Assembly (NCBI GenBank): GCA_021613375.1
Contig: CM038715.1
Coordinates: 456,501-520,500 of the forward strand
Direction of reading: 5' to 3'
Source: Megaleporinus macrocephalus
Lineage: Eukaryota > Chordata > Actinopteri > Characiformes > Anostomidae
DNA: 64,000 bases
The notes under the pieces: model-generated
The model's input: the letters and a program-made list of their open reading frames with translations, nothing else
Databases searched by the model: none
What the model was told of the DNA's origin: nothing
In this document: one piece after another, positions 48,587 to 60,089 of the stretch
Numbering within the stretch: the stretch's first letter is position 1
Layout: each line of letters starts with the position of its first letter
Translations under genes and position numbers: made by a program

Positions 48587-48695
48587 GCTGCTTCTGAAAG
48601 CTGGAATCGACATCAACAGAACCACCAAAGCCGGCACGTCGCTTCACGAGGCTGCCCTCTACGGGAAAACGGAAGTAGTGAAGCTGCTGTTGGAC
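48587..48695 (+). CDS. caskin2: Caskin exon: ankyrin repeats 5-6
   Basis: The acceptor is CATCTCTTAG and the donor GTAAGC. One base completes Arg, then 36 codons: [16 protein letters not shown] (end of ankyrin 5), [20 protein letters not shown] (ankyrin 6). It ends in phase 0. [12 protein letters not shown] is a strongly conserved Caskin segment. Confidence 0.95.
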
Positions 48696-49102
48696 GTAAG
48701 CGTCATTCATCAATGTCATGCACTTCTAGTTACAGAGATTGCAAAGCAGTTACTTCGCTAACCAATCATAATTGTTACGTTACATTAGTTGTTAGTCTTC
48801 TCAGTTATTTGTATTTGCTGTGAATTGCATGTGTTCTGACTGCTTGTACCAGTAGAGGGCAGCAATTTAAGCTTGAGCTCAGCTGTTTCTGTTAACAGTT
48901 TGGCCCTACGAGGTATGGACAGCTAGGAATCATGATAGCTAATTAGCCAATTTGGTTGCTGTAGGCTTGTATTTCAATAATTGCATACAATGAACACCAA
49001 AGACAGTTAAATTGCAGTTATTTATATAGAAATTAGGTGTCAGATCAATGTGCATAATCAGGTCTGTTAACGTAACCCTCCCTACGCATCTAAATTTTAA
49101 TG

Positions 49103-49700
49103 TATACTATATGCCTGAAAGTATGTGGACCTCTTTAGGTTATTGAGCCACGCAGATACTTACAAGAGTACCAATCAGCAATGCAGTCTCTATAGACAAA
49201 CACTGGTAGTAGAATGGGCCATACTGAAGAGCTCAGGGACTTTAAACATGGCACTGCTTCAGAATGCTAGATCTGCCCTGGTCAACTGAAAGTGCTATTA
49301 CAGTGAAACGGACAGCTCAGCCATGAAGCAGTAGATCACTCAAACTCATAGAGCGGCTCTGCCGAGCACTGAAACATATAGTGCACGTGTAGTCATCCCC
49401 TGTTGCATCACTTACTGCAGGGCTCCAAGCTGCCTCTGGAAGCAACAACAACAACTGTGCATTGGGATCGTCGTGAAATAGTTTTTTTATAGCCAAGCAG
49501 CTGCACACAAACCTAAGGTCTCTATGCACGGAGCTAAAGTGTTGGCTGGAGTCTGGAGCAGTGGAAAAATGTTCTCTGGAGTGATGAATCACGCTTAACT
49601 CTCTGGCAGGCTGGAGGAGAGAACCTGCCTCGTAATTGCCACGGTCTTGTCCAACAAGCTAGTGCGATGACCAGGTGTCCACATACTTTTGGCCATACAG
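49103..49700 (+). pseudogene. Decayed Tc1/mariner element of a second type
   Basis: Ends TATGCCTGAAAGTATGTGGA and the inverse TCCACATACTTTTGGCCAT. Near 49555 the + frame reads EQWKNVLWSDESRLTLWQ, the Tc1 segment with the first catalytic Asp. Most of the transposase is deleted or frameshifted. It lies in the intron between the last two ankyrin exons. Confidence 0.8.
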
Positions 49701-49931
49701 TCCACATTAAGATTTTCGTTTGCTGCATGTTTTCTTCTGCCAGTAATGGAAGGTGTGTGTTTCTATTTAAACAGTGTCAGGATTTACGACTCTTTAAAGA
49801 CGTGCACCTTCAGGAATTTCACGTTTACTGTCCGGGGTCAAATGTTCGTACTCTAAGGTGAAGTGAAAGTAATATTTTTCCCGTACAAAACGTGTGTAAT
49901 CTGTGAAATCCCTGTCCGTTGTATTCCATAG

Positions 49932-50040
49932 TCTGGAATTGATGTCAACATCCGCAACATCTACAACCAAACTGCGCTGGACATTGTGAACCAGTTCACC
50001 ACCTCGCATGCCAGCAAAGACATCAAACAACTTCTCAAAG
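49932..50040 (+). CDS. caskin2: Caskin exon: end of ankyrin array
   Basis: The acceptor is TTCCATAG and the donor GTGACT. It encodes [20 protein letters not shown] then [16 protein letters not shown], the last repeat's finger and the terminal capping helix, plus one base of the next codon. A (TTTC)n tract begins 22 bases after the donor. Confidence 0.95.
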
Positions 50041-50062
50041 GTGACTGACACTACAAAGAAGC

Positions 50063-50097
50063 TTCTTTCTTTCTTTCTTTTCTTTTCTTTCTTTCTT
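50063..50097. repeat. (TTTC)n tract
   Basis: Pyrimidine tract 22 bases after the donor at 50041. Confidence 0.9.
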
Positions 50098-50270
50098 GCT
50101 GTTCCTTTCTACCCTCTGCAGCTGCACCCTGCTATTGTATTTGTTGCATTCTGTTTCATGTTTGACGTGTGTCAGTATTATTTTTATCTTGACGTCGTTA
50201 AAAAGTCTTCACCGCGACTTTTTAGAGGATGTATTTTTATTCATTTCCAAAACTTCTTGTCAAAAAGAGC

Positions 50271-50339
50271 ATGTGTGTGTGTGTGTGTGTGTTAGAGAGA
50301 GAGAGAGAGAGAGAGAGAGTGACGCACAGGCAGAGAAGG

Positions 50340-50394
<55 letters not shown>

Positions 50395-50455
50395 GAGAGG
50401 GAGAGAGAGAGAGAGAGAGGGAGAGAGAGAGAGGGAGAGAGAGAGTGGAGGGGAA
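50271..50455. repeat. (GT)n(GA)n compound microsatellite
   Basis: A GT run to 50292, then about 160 bases of GA/GGA repeat, creating false Arg-Glu and Leu-Ser frames. Confidence 0.95.
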
Positions 50456-51838
50456 GGGGAAGATGTGTAGGGGGTAGGACTGTTGCATAACGGCGCCTCC
50501 TTTTTTTTTTTGTGAAGCCTGTGACAACCTCGCCTGGGGCTGTGGCTGAGACTCAGGCTTTTTTTTTTACACGTCTGTGTCTGTGCATGTGTCTGTGAGA
50601 CATGTCTGTAGGCTTGTGTGCTTCTGTCGCTATTGACTGAACTCTGCAGTTCCGCTCTCTCCCCTGTAATCCACGGGCTCGCTGGCTTTGAAGTCTGCGC
50701 TTTGATATGAAAACTTTACAAGGCTGAGGGAACAACATACGAAGAGGAGCGGCGCTTAACTTCTGTGTTCTGACATCGGAGAGAGGATCTCTTAGCTCAT
50801 TACAATCTGAGGAATGTGCTCAGACTCTTTCAGTAATGTATAATAATAAGTGCAAGTTTTTGGCCGCCAATTATTATCCCTGGAAATTTGCTAGTCATGT
50901 ATTTAAGGGTGCAGCTGCCAGTTCCATCGTACTCATTGGTTGCTACCAGCAAATGCTTGGCTACTAACTAGGATTTATGAAGCTTATCCTTTAATAGCCA
51001 GTCTCCCTGATAATGTAATTCATACTCATAATACTGACCACGTTGGTGCCTATACAAACCCATCTCCAAAAAAAAAAAAACACATGATATGTGGCATTAT
51101 GTGGAATGCATATAGGAACAGTCATTTATAAATAAAACATCCACTAAATCAGGAATTAAATTAATACAAAGTACAACCGATTTGATGTTTATCTTATAAA
51201 ATACATAATTCTATGTAAATATGTGCTCATTCTGAAATTAAAGCTGGCAACGTGTTCCAGTTAAGGTGGTGCAGGTCAGCTTTAAGACTACTAAAACATT
51301 TTAAAGAGGTGATAGAATCATGCTTGGGTTGAGGCTTACATATATGCTAAAAAAGCATCAGTAATAGGAGCGTGTGATATATATCGTCTACGATAATATC
51401 TTAATTGCCGTGTTAATGATGTGTGAGCTGACGTTATCGAGTACTCTACTGACTGGGGAAATTAAGAACAATCAAAACACCTCGACTCCATGTGCTCACT
51501 ACTTCAGTCTTTAGTACAGGCTCCTGCGAGTGTGCATTGAGAGTGCCCATACTGTGAGCTAGCATAGGCTTAAGCTAGCATAGCTGCCTATTCAACACAC
51601 CTAAAGCTGAAACTGAGTGAACACACTGCGCCAGGAGAAGACACTCAGACATAACCAGCCTCGTCTACAGTCTACCGCCTTAGATTGAACTCCTAGACGA
51701 GGATCATCTTCACTCGCGTGGAGCTGGTCTGGATCTGAAAAGACTGACGTTCCTCAGAAGACGGGAGTTTACAGACTTTGTAAGAAAGCAGTCGTTAAAA
51801 TCTCTCCACAGCTAACCTGTTCATCATCTCCCAACAAA
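50456..51838. other. No gene recognised (intron)
   Basis: Short A and T runs. No domain-bearing frame. Confidence 0.5.
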
Positions 51839-52848
51839 CCACCACACAGAGTATGAGGAGTACGAACAGAGTATGAGGAGTATGAAAAGAGTATGAGGAG
51901 TATGAAAAGAGTATGAGGAGTACGAAAAGAGTATGAGGAGTATAAAAAGAGTATGAGGAGTATGAACAGAGTATGAGGAGTACGAAAAGAGTATGAGGAG
52001 TATGAACAGAGTATGAGGAGTATGAACAGAGTATGAGGAGTACGAAAAGAGTATGAGGAGTATGAACAGAGTATGAGGAGTATGAAAAGAGTATGAGGAG
52101 TATGAACAGAGTATGAGGAGTATGAAAAGAGTATGAGGAGTATGAACAGAGTATGAGGAGTACGAAAAGAGTATGAGGAGTATGAACAGAGTATGAGGAG
52201 TACGAAAAGAGTATGAGGAGTATGAACAGAGTATGAGGAGTATGAACAGAGTATGAGGAGTACGAAAAGAGTATGAGGAGTATGAACAGAGTATGAGGAG
52301 GAAGAAAAGAGTATGAGGAGTATGAACAGAGTATGAGGAGTATGAACAGAGTATGAGGAGTACGAAAAGAGTATGAGGAGTATGAACAGAGTATGAGGAG
52401 TATGAGGAGTATGAGGAGTATGAACAGAGTATGAGGAGTATGAACAGAGTATGAGGAGTACGAAAAGAGTATGAGGAGTATGAACAGAGTATGAGGAGGA
52501 AGAAAAGAGTATGAGGAGTATGAACAGAGTATGAGGAGTATGAACAGAGTATGAGGAGTACGAAAAGAGTATGAGGAGTATGAACAGATTATGAGGAGTA
52601 TGAACAGAGTATGAGGAGTATGAACATAGTATGAGGAGTATGAACAGAGTATGAGGAGTATGAACAGAGTATGAGGAGTATGAACAGAGTATGAGGAGTA
52701 CGAAAAGAGTATGAGGAGTATGAAAAGAGTATGAGGAGTATGAACAGAGTATGAGGAGTATGAACAGAGTATGAGGAGTATGAACAGAGTATGAGGAGTA
52801 TAAACAGAGTATGAGGAGTATGAACAGAGTATGAGGAGTATGAAGAGA
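51839..52848. repeat. 20-bp minisatellite, about 50 units
   Basis: GAGTATGAGGAGTATGAACA with variants TACGAAAA, TATGAAAA and GAAGAAAA. The period is exactly 20 bp (three units per 60 bases), with one short insertion of extra GAGGAGTAT at 52400-52425. Open frames of 365 and 373 codons on - arise because three units equal 20 codons. Confidence 0.97.
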
Positions 52849-52883
52849 AAGTGTGGAGGAATACAAGAGAGAGATAAACTGTT

Positions 52884-53193
52884 AAGATGTGAAACTCCGT
52901 TAACAAGACTAAACATTTTATTTACTTTTTATTATAAATAAACACTTTATGATGCATTTTAAATGTAGAAGTTGTTTTTATTTAAAGTGATGAAAAAAGC
53001 ATTCATTCACTTAGTTCAGCATTTAAACAGTAAATATACTGAACGGTATGAGTGATGTGTTGGTGTTTCTAGACTACTTTAGTAAACAGTATACGCCACT
53101 GAATCATAACACAAGAAATGATGATGGTCCGGACCTTGGCCTGAGGAAATCTCCTCTAGGTGGATCTTACTGAACTCTAATTAAATACCCCTG
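52884..53193 (-). mobile_element. hAT-like family B, left-truncated copy
   Basis: Starts GTTAAGATGTGAAACTCCGT and ends TAATTAAATACCCCTG. The upstream 35 bases and the 20-bp array directly abut it. Confidence 0.8.
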
Positions 53194-53656
53194 TTATAGA
53201 CTTTATATTAACTCCTTGGGGTAAATTTCAAATCACATTCATCCCACTATAGATTTACTATCTGAGCCTAGTTTAAATGAAGTGATAGTAAAATGTGCAA
53301 CGATGTCTATCTGATACAATCAGTGTGGGGTTTTTTTTTTAATGTATGTCTTCAAGCATCATGATGTTATATTACATTACATCACATATCAGGTAAAATG
53401 GAATTACAGAACAAGCTTTTCAGTGACAACTTTACCCCTGAGTGCCAAATAGCCTACCTTAATCTACTCTATAACTAAACTCCTGTAGGGCTGGTGAGCA
53501 AAGCAGGATATATAAAAATAATTGGTTTACCCAGAACATGCATACGGAATTTCCAGTTAATAGTCAAATGTCAGATATCAGCCAGCCTGCGCAGACCTGT
53601 ATGGGTTATTTGCTGAACCGTCTGCTGATGTTTGTCTCTTGGTTGTGTGGTGTTAG
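53194..53656. other. No gene recognised (intron)
   Basis: Contains a poly-T tract near 53332. Otherwise unremarkable. Confidence 0.5.
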
Positions 53657-53751
53657 AGGCGTCAGGAGCGTTGCAGGTGCGAGCACTGAAGGACTACTGG
53701 AACCTCCACGACCCCACAGCTCTGAACATACGTGCTGGAGACGTCATCATG
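53657..53751 (+). CDS. caskin2: Caskin exon: first half of SH3 domain
   Basis: The acceptor is GTGTTAG and the donor GTAAGC. Two bases complete a Glu codon, followed by [18 protein letters not shown] and [13 protein letters not shown]. This is the first SH3 strand, RT loop and diverging turn. The usual ALYDY motif reads ALKDY, so one aromatic of the canonical proline-peptide pocket is absent, in line with reports that Caskin SH3 domains are atypical. Confidence 0.95.
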
Positions 53752-54102
53752 GTAAGCATGCGGAATGCCAGAGTCTTTAATATACATGGCTGTTGCAAGG
53801 GAGTAGGAGCAGGTTTGACATTGGTGGGACGCTTTTGCTAATATGAATCAAAGCCCACCCTAAATATTACCTGTAAGCTGATTCCACTGTAGGTAAGGTA
53901 GCAAATCACTGTATGTACAGTGACGTAGAACAACATTTGTGGAATTACAGTAAATTATAAATAAATAAACAAAACACAACATTATCTGTCTGTCTGATTA
54001 TTATTAGATAAATCCAATTAAAGATTAATTTACAAACTAAACTAGATACTCTTACATGGTACTGCGGTCAGAAAACTTTTAAATTATACATGCAATGTCT
54101 GG

Positions 54103-54104
<2 letters not shown>

Positions 54105-54174
<70 letters not shown>
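54105..54174. repeat. (AT)35 microsatellite
   Basis: Perfect AT run in the SH3 intron. Confidence 0.97.
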
Positions 54175-54177
<3 letters not shown>

Positions 54178-55828
54178 AAAAATTATTTTTTTTTCTTTGG
54201 TGGTATAATGCTGAAATGAAATGACAAATAAAAGTATATTAAAGTTTCCTGACTAGACAAGACTAACATTAATGTTAGACAATATATATTGATATTATAT
54301 ATTAATATATACATTTTTTACATATGAAGTCTAGTAGCAGTCTGCAGTTTGGGGCATGGTCAGAGACTAATGTAACTTTACGTGTCAGAGTGCTTTCTGA
54401 CTCTAAATGTTAGCTAACTAAAACCCTCCTAGTCTGTTACCATAACAACACATTATACTAAAGCTGGTTTTATTGCTGTATATTGTAGCGTCACGCCTAT
54501 AGCAGCTGACTCTGGGTTACTAGCTCTCCGCATGTTGGGCACGCCCCCAGTACTCGTTTTCTTTTTAAAAGAGCTGGTATTTTGAGTGAGTTCAATAAAT
54601 CTCCGAAATGAGTTTTGAGAAAATATTCCTGCATCTGGCTTCTTTACTTCGTCATGATATATCATCACTGTCGCTGTTTACTACTCTCATCACTGACCTC
54701 GCGTTTAAAGCTGGCACGAGCTACCCGACACTCCAGCGAGGCGAGAGGTCGGGTCAGTGAAGCTGCTGACTGCAGGATATTTCTGAACAGGCATCTCAAC
54801 ACAAACCTTAACAAAGAGAAAGACCACCCAACAACTAGAGCCTGTTACTAACAACAAACACAGTGTGTGAATTGTGAAGGCTGCCAAAACACACTTTTAA
54901 AATATTTTTTTTAAAAAACAGTTTCTGCTTTTCTGTAGTTTGATTTTTAAGTGGGACAATTCCACCTCCTTCTGACATTGGATGGGACACTTCCACCCCC
55001 ATCCCCCCTGGTTCCTACGCCAATGGCTCTTTGGTTTTCTTCCTGTATTTTTTTTTAAGCTGTTGTAGTGAAAATCTAAATGTACAATAAATAAAATACT
55101 GGGCTTAAGTAAAATGCTACATATATCTAATGTTAGAAGGTGATGATAAAGTGTGATTAGTGGCCGCTGCCAGGTTTTTTGTGGCTGTTAGTGTTTGTGT
55201 GTCTGTGTTTGCTCTTGCTTTAAACTACATCTCCCTGAAAAGTGTTTTTTTTAAGTTGTGAATACGGAGTAATGAACTCTGGAAGGTGATCTGTGGTCCC
55301 GCATGCTGCAACAGGCTCTTGTCACTCAGTGCTTCAGGAGTGACTCAAGCGATTGGACCGTGGCCTGCGCCATGGCGGCACACGCTGTCTTCCTTGTTTG
55401 TTTTCACTGCTCTTTAGTGTTCGTTTTCCTGCCTGCAAGCTTGTTTTTCTTCTTCACTGAATAAACTGGAAATGTGTGCCCAGAGGCGCTGTGCTAAACA
55501 CATGCCAGGGCGCACTGTTCACACCCGCCACGGCTGTGAGTGTGTACGTTCGCGTGCGAGTATGTTCGTCTGACAATATTTGTGTTATTTTTGCCAGCAC
55601 GGAAACAGTGCTTAGCGGAGAACAGGGTAGCGAGGTGGTATAAGCTGGATATGTGCAAATAACTGATCAGTGATGTATAACTAGTTTGGGATGTTAAAAA
55701 AGCTTTTAAGTAGAGAAGACATTTCAGTTTCAGAGTCGTCAGTCTCTCCTCAGAGTACGAAACAGATATAGCGTCATATTTGTTTTTATTGTAGGCCGTG
55801 TGTATCACAGTACTTTGTTTTTCTAAAG
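54175..55828. other. No gene recognised (intron)
   Basis: No recognisable repeat or domain. A 118-codon - strand frame (55494-55850) has no family resemblance. Confidence 0.5.
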
Positions 55829-57500
55829 TTGGAATGGATAAAATGTACAAGCGGTTGATGAGTTTGAATTATGAGTGCACTGCAACTGTTTAAGGACAAC
55901 ACAAAAAAATAATGGATAAAAAAAAATAGTCAGATGTTAGATGCTGTTTTTATCATGATGCACTTATACTTCACGTTTTATAAGACACACCATCCTCACT
56001 CCACACCACCACTCTTTCATACTTACTCTACCACACCAGTCCACCATCCCCACTCCACACTACACCACACCACCACTCTCCCACCGCTCCACCATCCTCA
56101 TACTACACCACCGCTCTATCATGTTTACTCTACAACCCCAATCCACCATCCCCACTCCACACCACACCACACCACCACTCTCCCACTGCTCCACCATCCT
56201 CATACCACACCACCACTCTATCATGTTTACTCTACACGACCAGTCCACCATCCCCACTCCACACTACACCACACCACCACTCTCCTACCGCTCCACCATC
56301 CTCATACTACACCACCGCTCTATCATGTTTACTCTACAACCCCAATCCACCATCCCCACTCCACACCACACCACACCACCACTCTCCCACTGCTCCACCA
56401 TCCTCATACCACACCACCACTCTATCATGTTTACTCTACACGACCAGTCCACCATGCCCACTCCACACTACACCACACCACCACTCTCCTACCGCTCCAC
56501 CATCCTCATACTACACCACCGCTCTATCATGTTTACTCTACACGACCAGTCCACCATCCCCACACCACACCACACCACCACTCTCCCACCGCTCCACCAT
56601 CCTCATACCACACCACCGCTCCACCGTCCTCATACCACACCACCACTCTATCATGTTTACTCTACAACACCAGTCCACTGTGCTCACTTCACACCACCGC
56701 TCCACTGTCCTCACGCCACCACTCCACCGTCCTCACGCTACCACGACTCCACCATCCTGACGCCACACTCCACTGTCCTTACTCAACACCACCGCCTTCA
56801 TACCACACCACCACTCCACCATCCTCACGCCACACTACCACAGTACAGTCCTCACTCCACGCCACCACTCCACCGTCCTCACTTCACATCACCTTTCCAC
56901 TGTCCTCACACCACACTACCACTGTACCATCCTCACTCCACGCCACCACTGTACCATCCTCACTCCACACTACCACTGTACCATCCTCACTCCACACTAC
57001 CACTGTACCATCCTCACTCCATGCCACCGCTCCACCGTCCTCACTCCACACTACCACTGTACCATCCTCACTCCACACTACCACTGTACCATCCTCACAC
57101 CACACTACCACTGTACCATCCTCACTCCACACTACCACTGTACCATCCTCACTCCACACTACCGCTCCACCGTCCTCACTCCACACTACCACTGTACCAT
57201 CCTCACTCCACACTACCACTGTACCATCCTCACTCCACACTACCACTGTACCATCCTCACTCCACGCCACCGCTCCACCGTCCTCACTCCACACTACCAC
57301 TGTACCATCCTCACTTCACACTACCACTGTACCATCCTCACTCCACGCCACCGCTCCACCGTCCTCACTCCACACCACCGCTTCACCATTGTCACTCCAC
57401 ACTACCACTCAAAACTCATCAAGTAAAATATTGGTTGGAATGGATAAAATGCACAAGCAATTTATGAGTTTAAATTATGAGTGCAATGCAACTGTTTAAG
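55829..57500. repeat. Minisatellite block (102-bp and 27-bp units) between direct repeats
   Basis: Direct repeats at about 55833-55893 and 57434-57500 (GGAATGGATAAAATG..CAAGC, TGAGTTTRAATTATGAGTGC, AACTGTTTAAG) enclose CCA/CAC-rich arrays. From 56040 to 56660 the unit is 102 bp (ATGTTTACTC at 56121, 56223, 56325, 56427 and 56529). From 56880 to 57400 the core unit is 27 bp (CACTGTACCATCCTCACTCC...). Both periods are multiples of 3, so 448- and 521-codon frames on + and a 138-codon frame on - stay open. These are not genes. Confidence 0.93.
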
Positions 57501-58717
57501 AATATTAAAATATTACCGTCATGGTGGTGAGTAATGAGGAGAAACAGTTGAACGTGTGGCTGCTTACTGGAGAGCACCAGTGATAAAAAGTGAGGTGCAC
57601 AGTCACAATATTCTTCTTATCTTAATCTCCAGTTTATCACACTTTTGTGATGTTTTGACCTCCTCTACATCAGTAACAGCAGGTTTGCATTTTGATTGTG
57701 TTGTTTATGTGTTTGCATCTCAGATGTGCCGGTTGCTTGGTAATAGACATAACAATTGATTATCAACCTTGATTGAGTAGTTTAGGCTTTCCTAATTGAA
57801 GATAAAATGCTGTAAGATAATATAATAAAATTCCTAAATCTAGATTTGTAAAGATTTAGTTTGTAAAGATAGGAAATTCTGTAATACAGGCCCTGGTCTT
57901 CTTCCATGAGAACTTGTGAGCGTGTGGGGGCAGGGGGCCTGGTTTAAGTGCAGAGATAGGGGTCAGGATTGCATAGAGAGTATAAGGGAGGAGAAATGCA
58001 CTGCCATGGCTGTACTAAAAACAGGTCATGAATTTGAATGCAGCATACAACTCTAAAATAAAGAGTAACTAAAGAGTATTGTCTGACAATATACTGAAAA
58101 GTTGATATACTGCCAAGTTCTAGCATACCATTTCCCTCTATCATCACAAGCAGGCCTATAGAATTGGTCTGAAAGGGTTAAATAACAAGGACTGGCCTGT
58201 ATAAAGCTGAGATTGAAGTCAAATCTCTTGTTTTTCTCAGTGTAGACATATTTAAGATATATTTAAGATCAATACTAGATGTAAAGCTGTGTTTATTTGC
58301 CACAATGCCAGGCCATATGCACTCTCACCCAGTCTTGTTAAAATTCTCAGATGTTTAGAGTGTCCCTCACTCCTAAAGCTTTAGCCGTGTGCACCATCCA
58401 CGGAATGCTAACTGGCTCATTTGTTCAGCATACTTTGCTAAATTAGGATTGGAGCACAAAAGGTTAGGCCTTAAGGTTAAGAAAAATGTGTCCCAACAGA
58501 CTTTGACTGATGGTTTAAGTGGATGACTGTGAGGTCTAGTCCTCTAATGCATAATGTATAGTGAGACTGCTTTGTAACTCATTCCGAATGTTCTTTAGAA
58601 GCTCGTCACACACAGACAGTTGACGTTCATGATGAAGTATTTAAATGTTTAATTAGATCCAGTCAGATTTCCTTGTTGGATGATGTAACTGATGTGTTTT
58701 TATTGGTGTGTTTGAAG
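57501..58717. other. No gene recognised (intron)
   Basis: Unremarkable intron sequence up to the SH3 exon. Confidence 0.5.
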
Positions 58718-58829
58718 GTCTTGGAGCAGCATATTGATGGACGTTGGAAAGGCCATATCCATGACAGCCAGAGAGGCACTGACCGTGTGGGCTACTTCCC
58801 CCCTTCCATTGTGGAGGTCATTAACCGAC
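58718..58829 (+). CDS. caskin2: Caskin exon: second half of SH3 domain
   Basis: The acceptor is GTGTTTGAAG (poor pyrimidine tract, with purines just before the AG) and the donor GTAAGC. It encodes [20 protein letters not shown], then [17 protein letters not shown] and one base of the next codon. The SH3 Trp is kept in GRWKG. The usual FPSNYV end reads FPPSIV, so the conserved Tyr of the peptide-binding face is missing. Confidence 0.95.
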
Positions 58830-60089
58830 GTAAGCAGATCCATCTCGTGATCAAAATTTTTATGTCACTACAAACATGTGCTCACCTGTAGTGATACTTC
58901 TGTTATACTTAATACCAAATATGCATATTTTCTGTATTAATACATTTTTTATGTTTTCTTACAGAAACTTTAATTGTTTGGGAAATGTTGCTTGTTTGTT
59001 TCTATGAATATTAGCCTGATGAGTTTTCTTGATGTATATTTACTTTTAGTAGATGCAGGTCAGTAGCGGTATACTAAATATACACACAGATTCTGTACTG
59101 CGCAAAAACCACAGGTCATTTATTTGATTTCCCATCAAAGCAGCCTTAAATAAAATGTTATTTATTTAATACTGTGGAGAATAGTAATGCACTTGTGCCA
59201 AAAAATGGGAAGGTCAAATAAAAATATGTGAAATAATAGGGGTAGCACCAAATACCAGCAAATAGACCACCAAACTGTCACCATCAGATAAAAAATATTT
59301 AAGTCTTTCACCTTTAGAGAGTATAGAAAATCTAACTTCAATCTTGCTTCACATCTGAAATACACAAAAATATTAAAACCTTGTAATGGTAGGGATGTGA
59401 ATGCCCATTTTAGAGCTTGGTTAACCATTTGAGGTGCCAGTATACCAATACTGAAATTACTATTCAGAAATTTGTTAGGTTTTATCACAGCTGGGAAATT
59501 AAAGAAAATATACAGGCTAACAACCCAAGGAAACATTGTTTATTTATTTATTTCTTTTTAAACAAGGTGTTTAGAGTTTTATAGTTAAGAGCTTAAATTA
59601 TGAAAACTAAAAGTTTAATAATTAAAAAAAAAACAATAAAAACTGAGATAACAAAGAAACATAAGTAAAATGCTTGCATATAAGAAGTTTATGAAACAGA
59701 CTGTTGATTGAAAATGTACAGTGTTATGAGGAAATACGGGAAAGGCCATCTACGTAGGAAAGAAATTTTCTCAAGTGGGGATAAATTTGAACCTTGTATT
59801 TCTCTAGAGTGAGAAATTGCATCGTGTCCAAAAATGAGAATGTTTTTATTTTTTTAACAAGCCTGTGAAATATGACAGTTTGTTAGTAAACATATTGTGC
59901 TTTGCTACTACTTACAGTAAGCACCTCAGTGTGAGCGTGTTGCCAAGGACTGTAGCTTTTTTTTTAACTAACTAGTTGTTGTTAACTAGATCCAGAAACA
60001 ATTAGTACACATTTCTCTCATTAGCTCCTCTGAAGAGGCAGCTTCCTTTGCCTCAACTTTTGTGGAATAATAAAATGTATGTTCTAAAA
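58830..60089. other. No gene recognised (intron)
   Basis: AT-rich. A 124-codon - strand frame (59162-59536) has no recognisable domain. Confidence 0.5.

Noticed and set aside
50096..50527. Arg-Glu and Leu-Ser repeat frames
   Set aside because: Translations of (GA)n/(CT)n.
51769..52916. 365- and 373-codon frames on the - strand with Ser/Tyr/Leu/Ile repeats
   Set aside because: They follow the 20-bp minisatellite (three units = 20 codons). Two overlapping frames are both open, as expected from periodicity.
51769..53201. TSD for the hAT-like copy at 52884 (TTACAGAC near 51769 vs TTATAGAC at 53194)
   Set aside because: No CAG-type terminus follows the left 8-mer, so the match is probably chance.
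55934..57499. 521- and 448-codon His/Thr/Pro-rich frames, and a Trp-Ser-Glu-Asp repeat frame on -
   Set aside because: Repeat units are multiples of 3, so all frames lacking a stop in one unit remain open. No start context or conserved domain.
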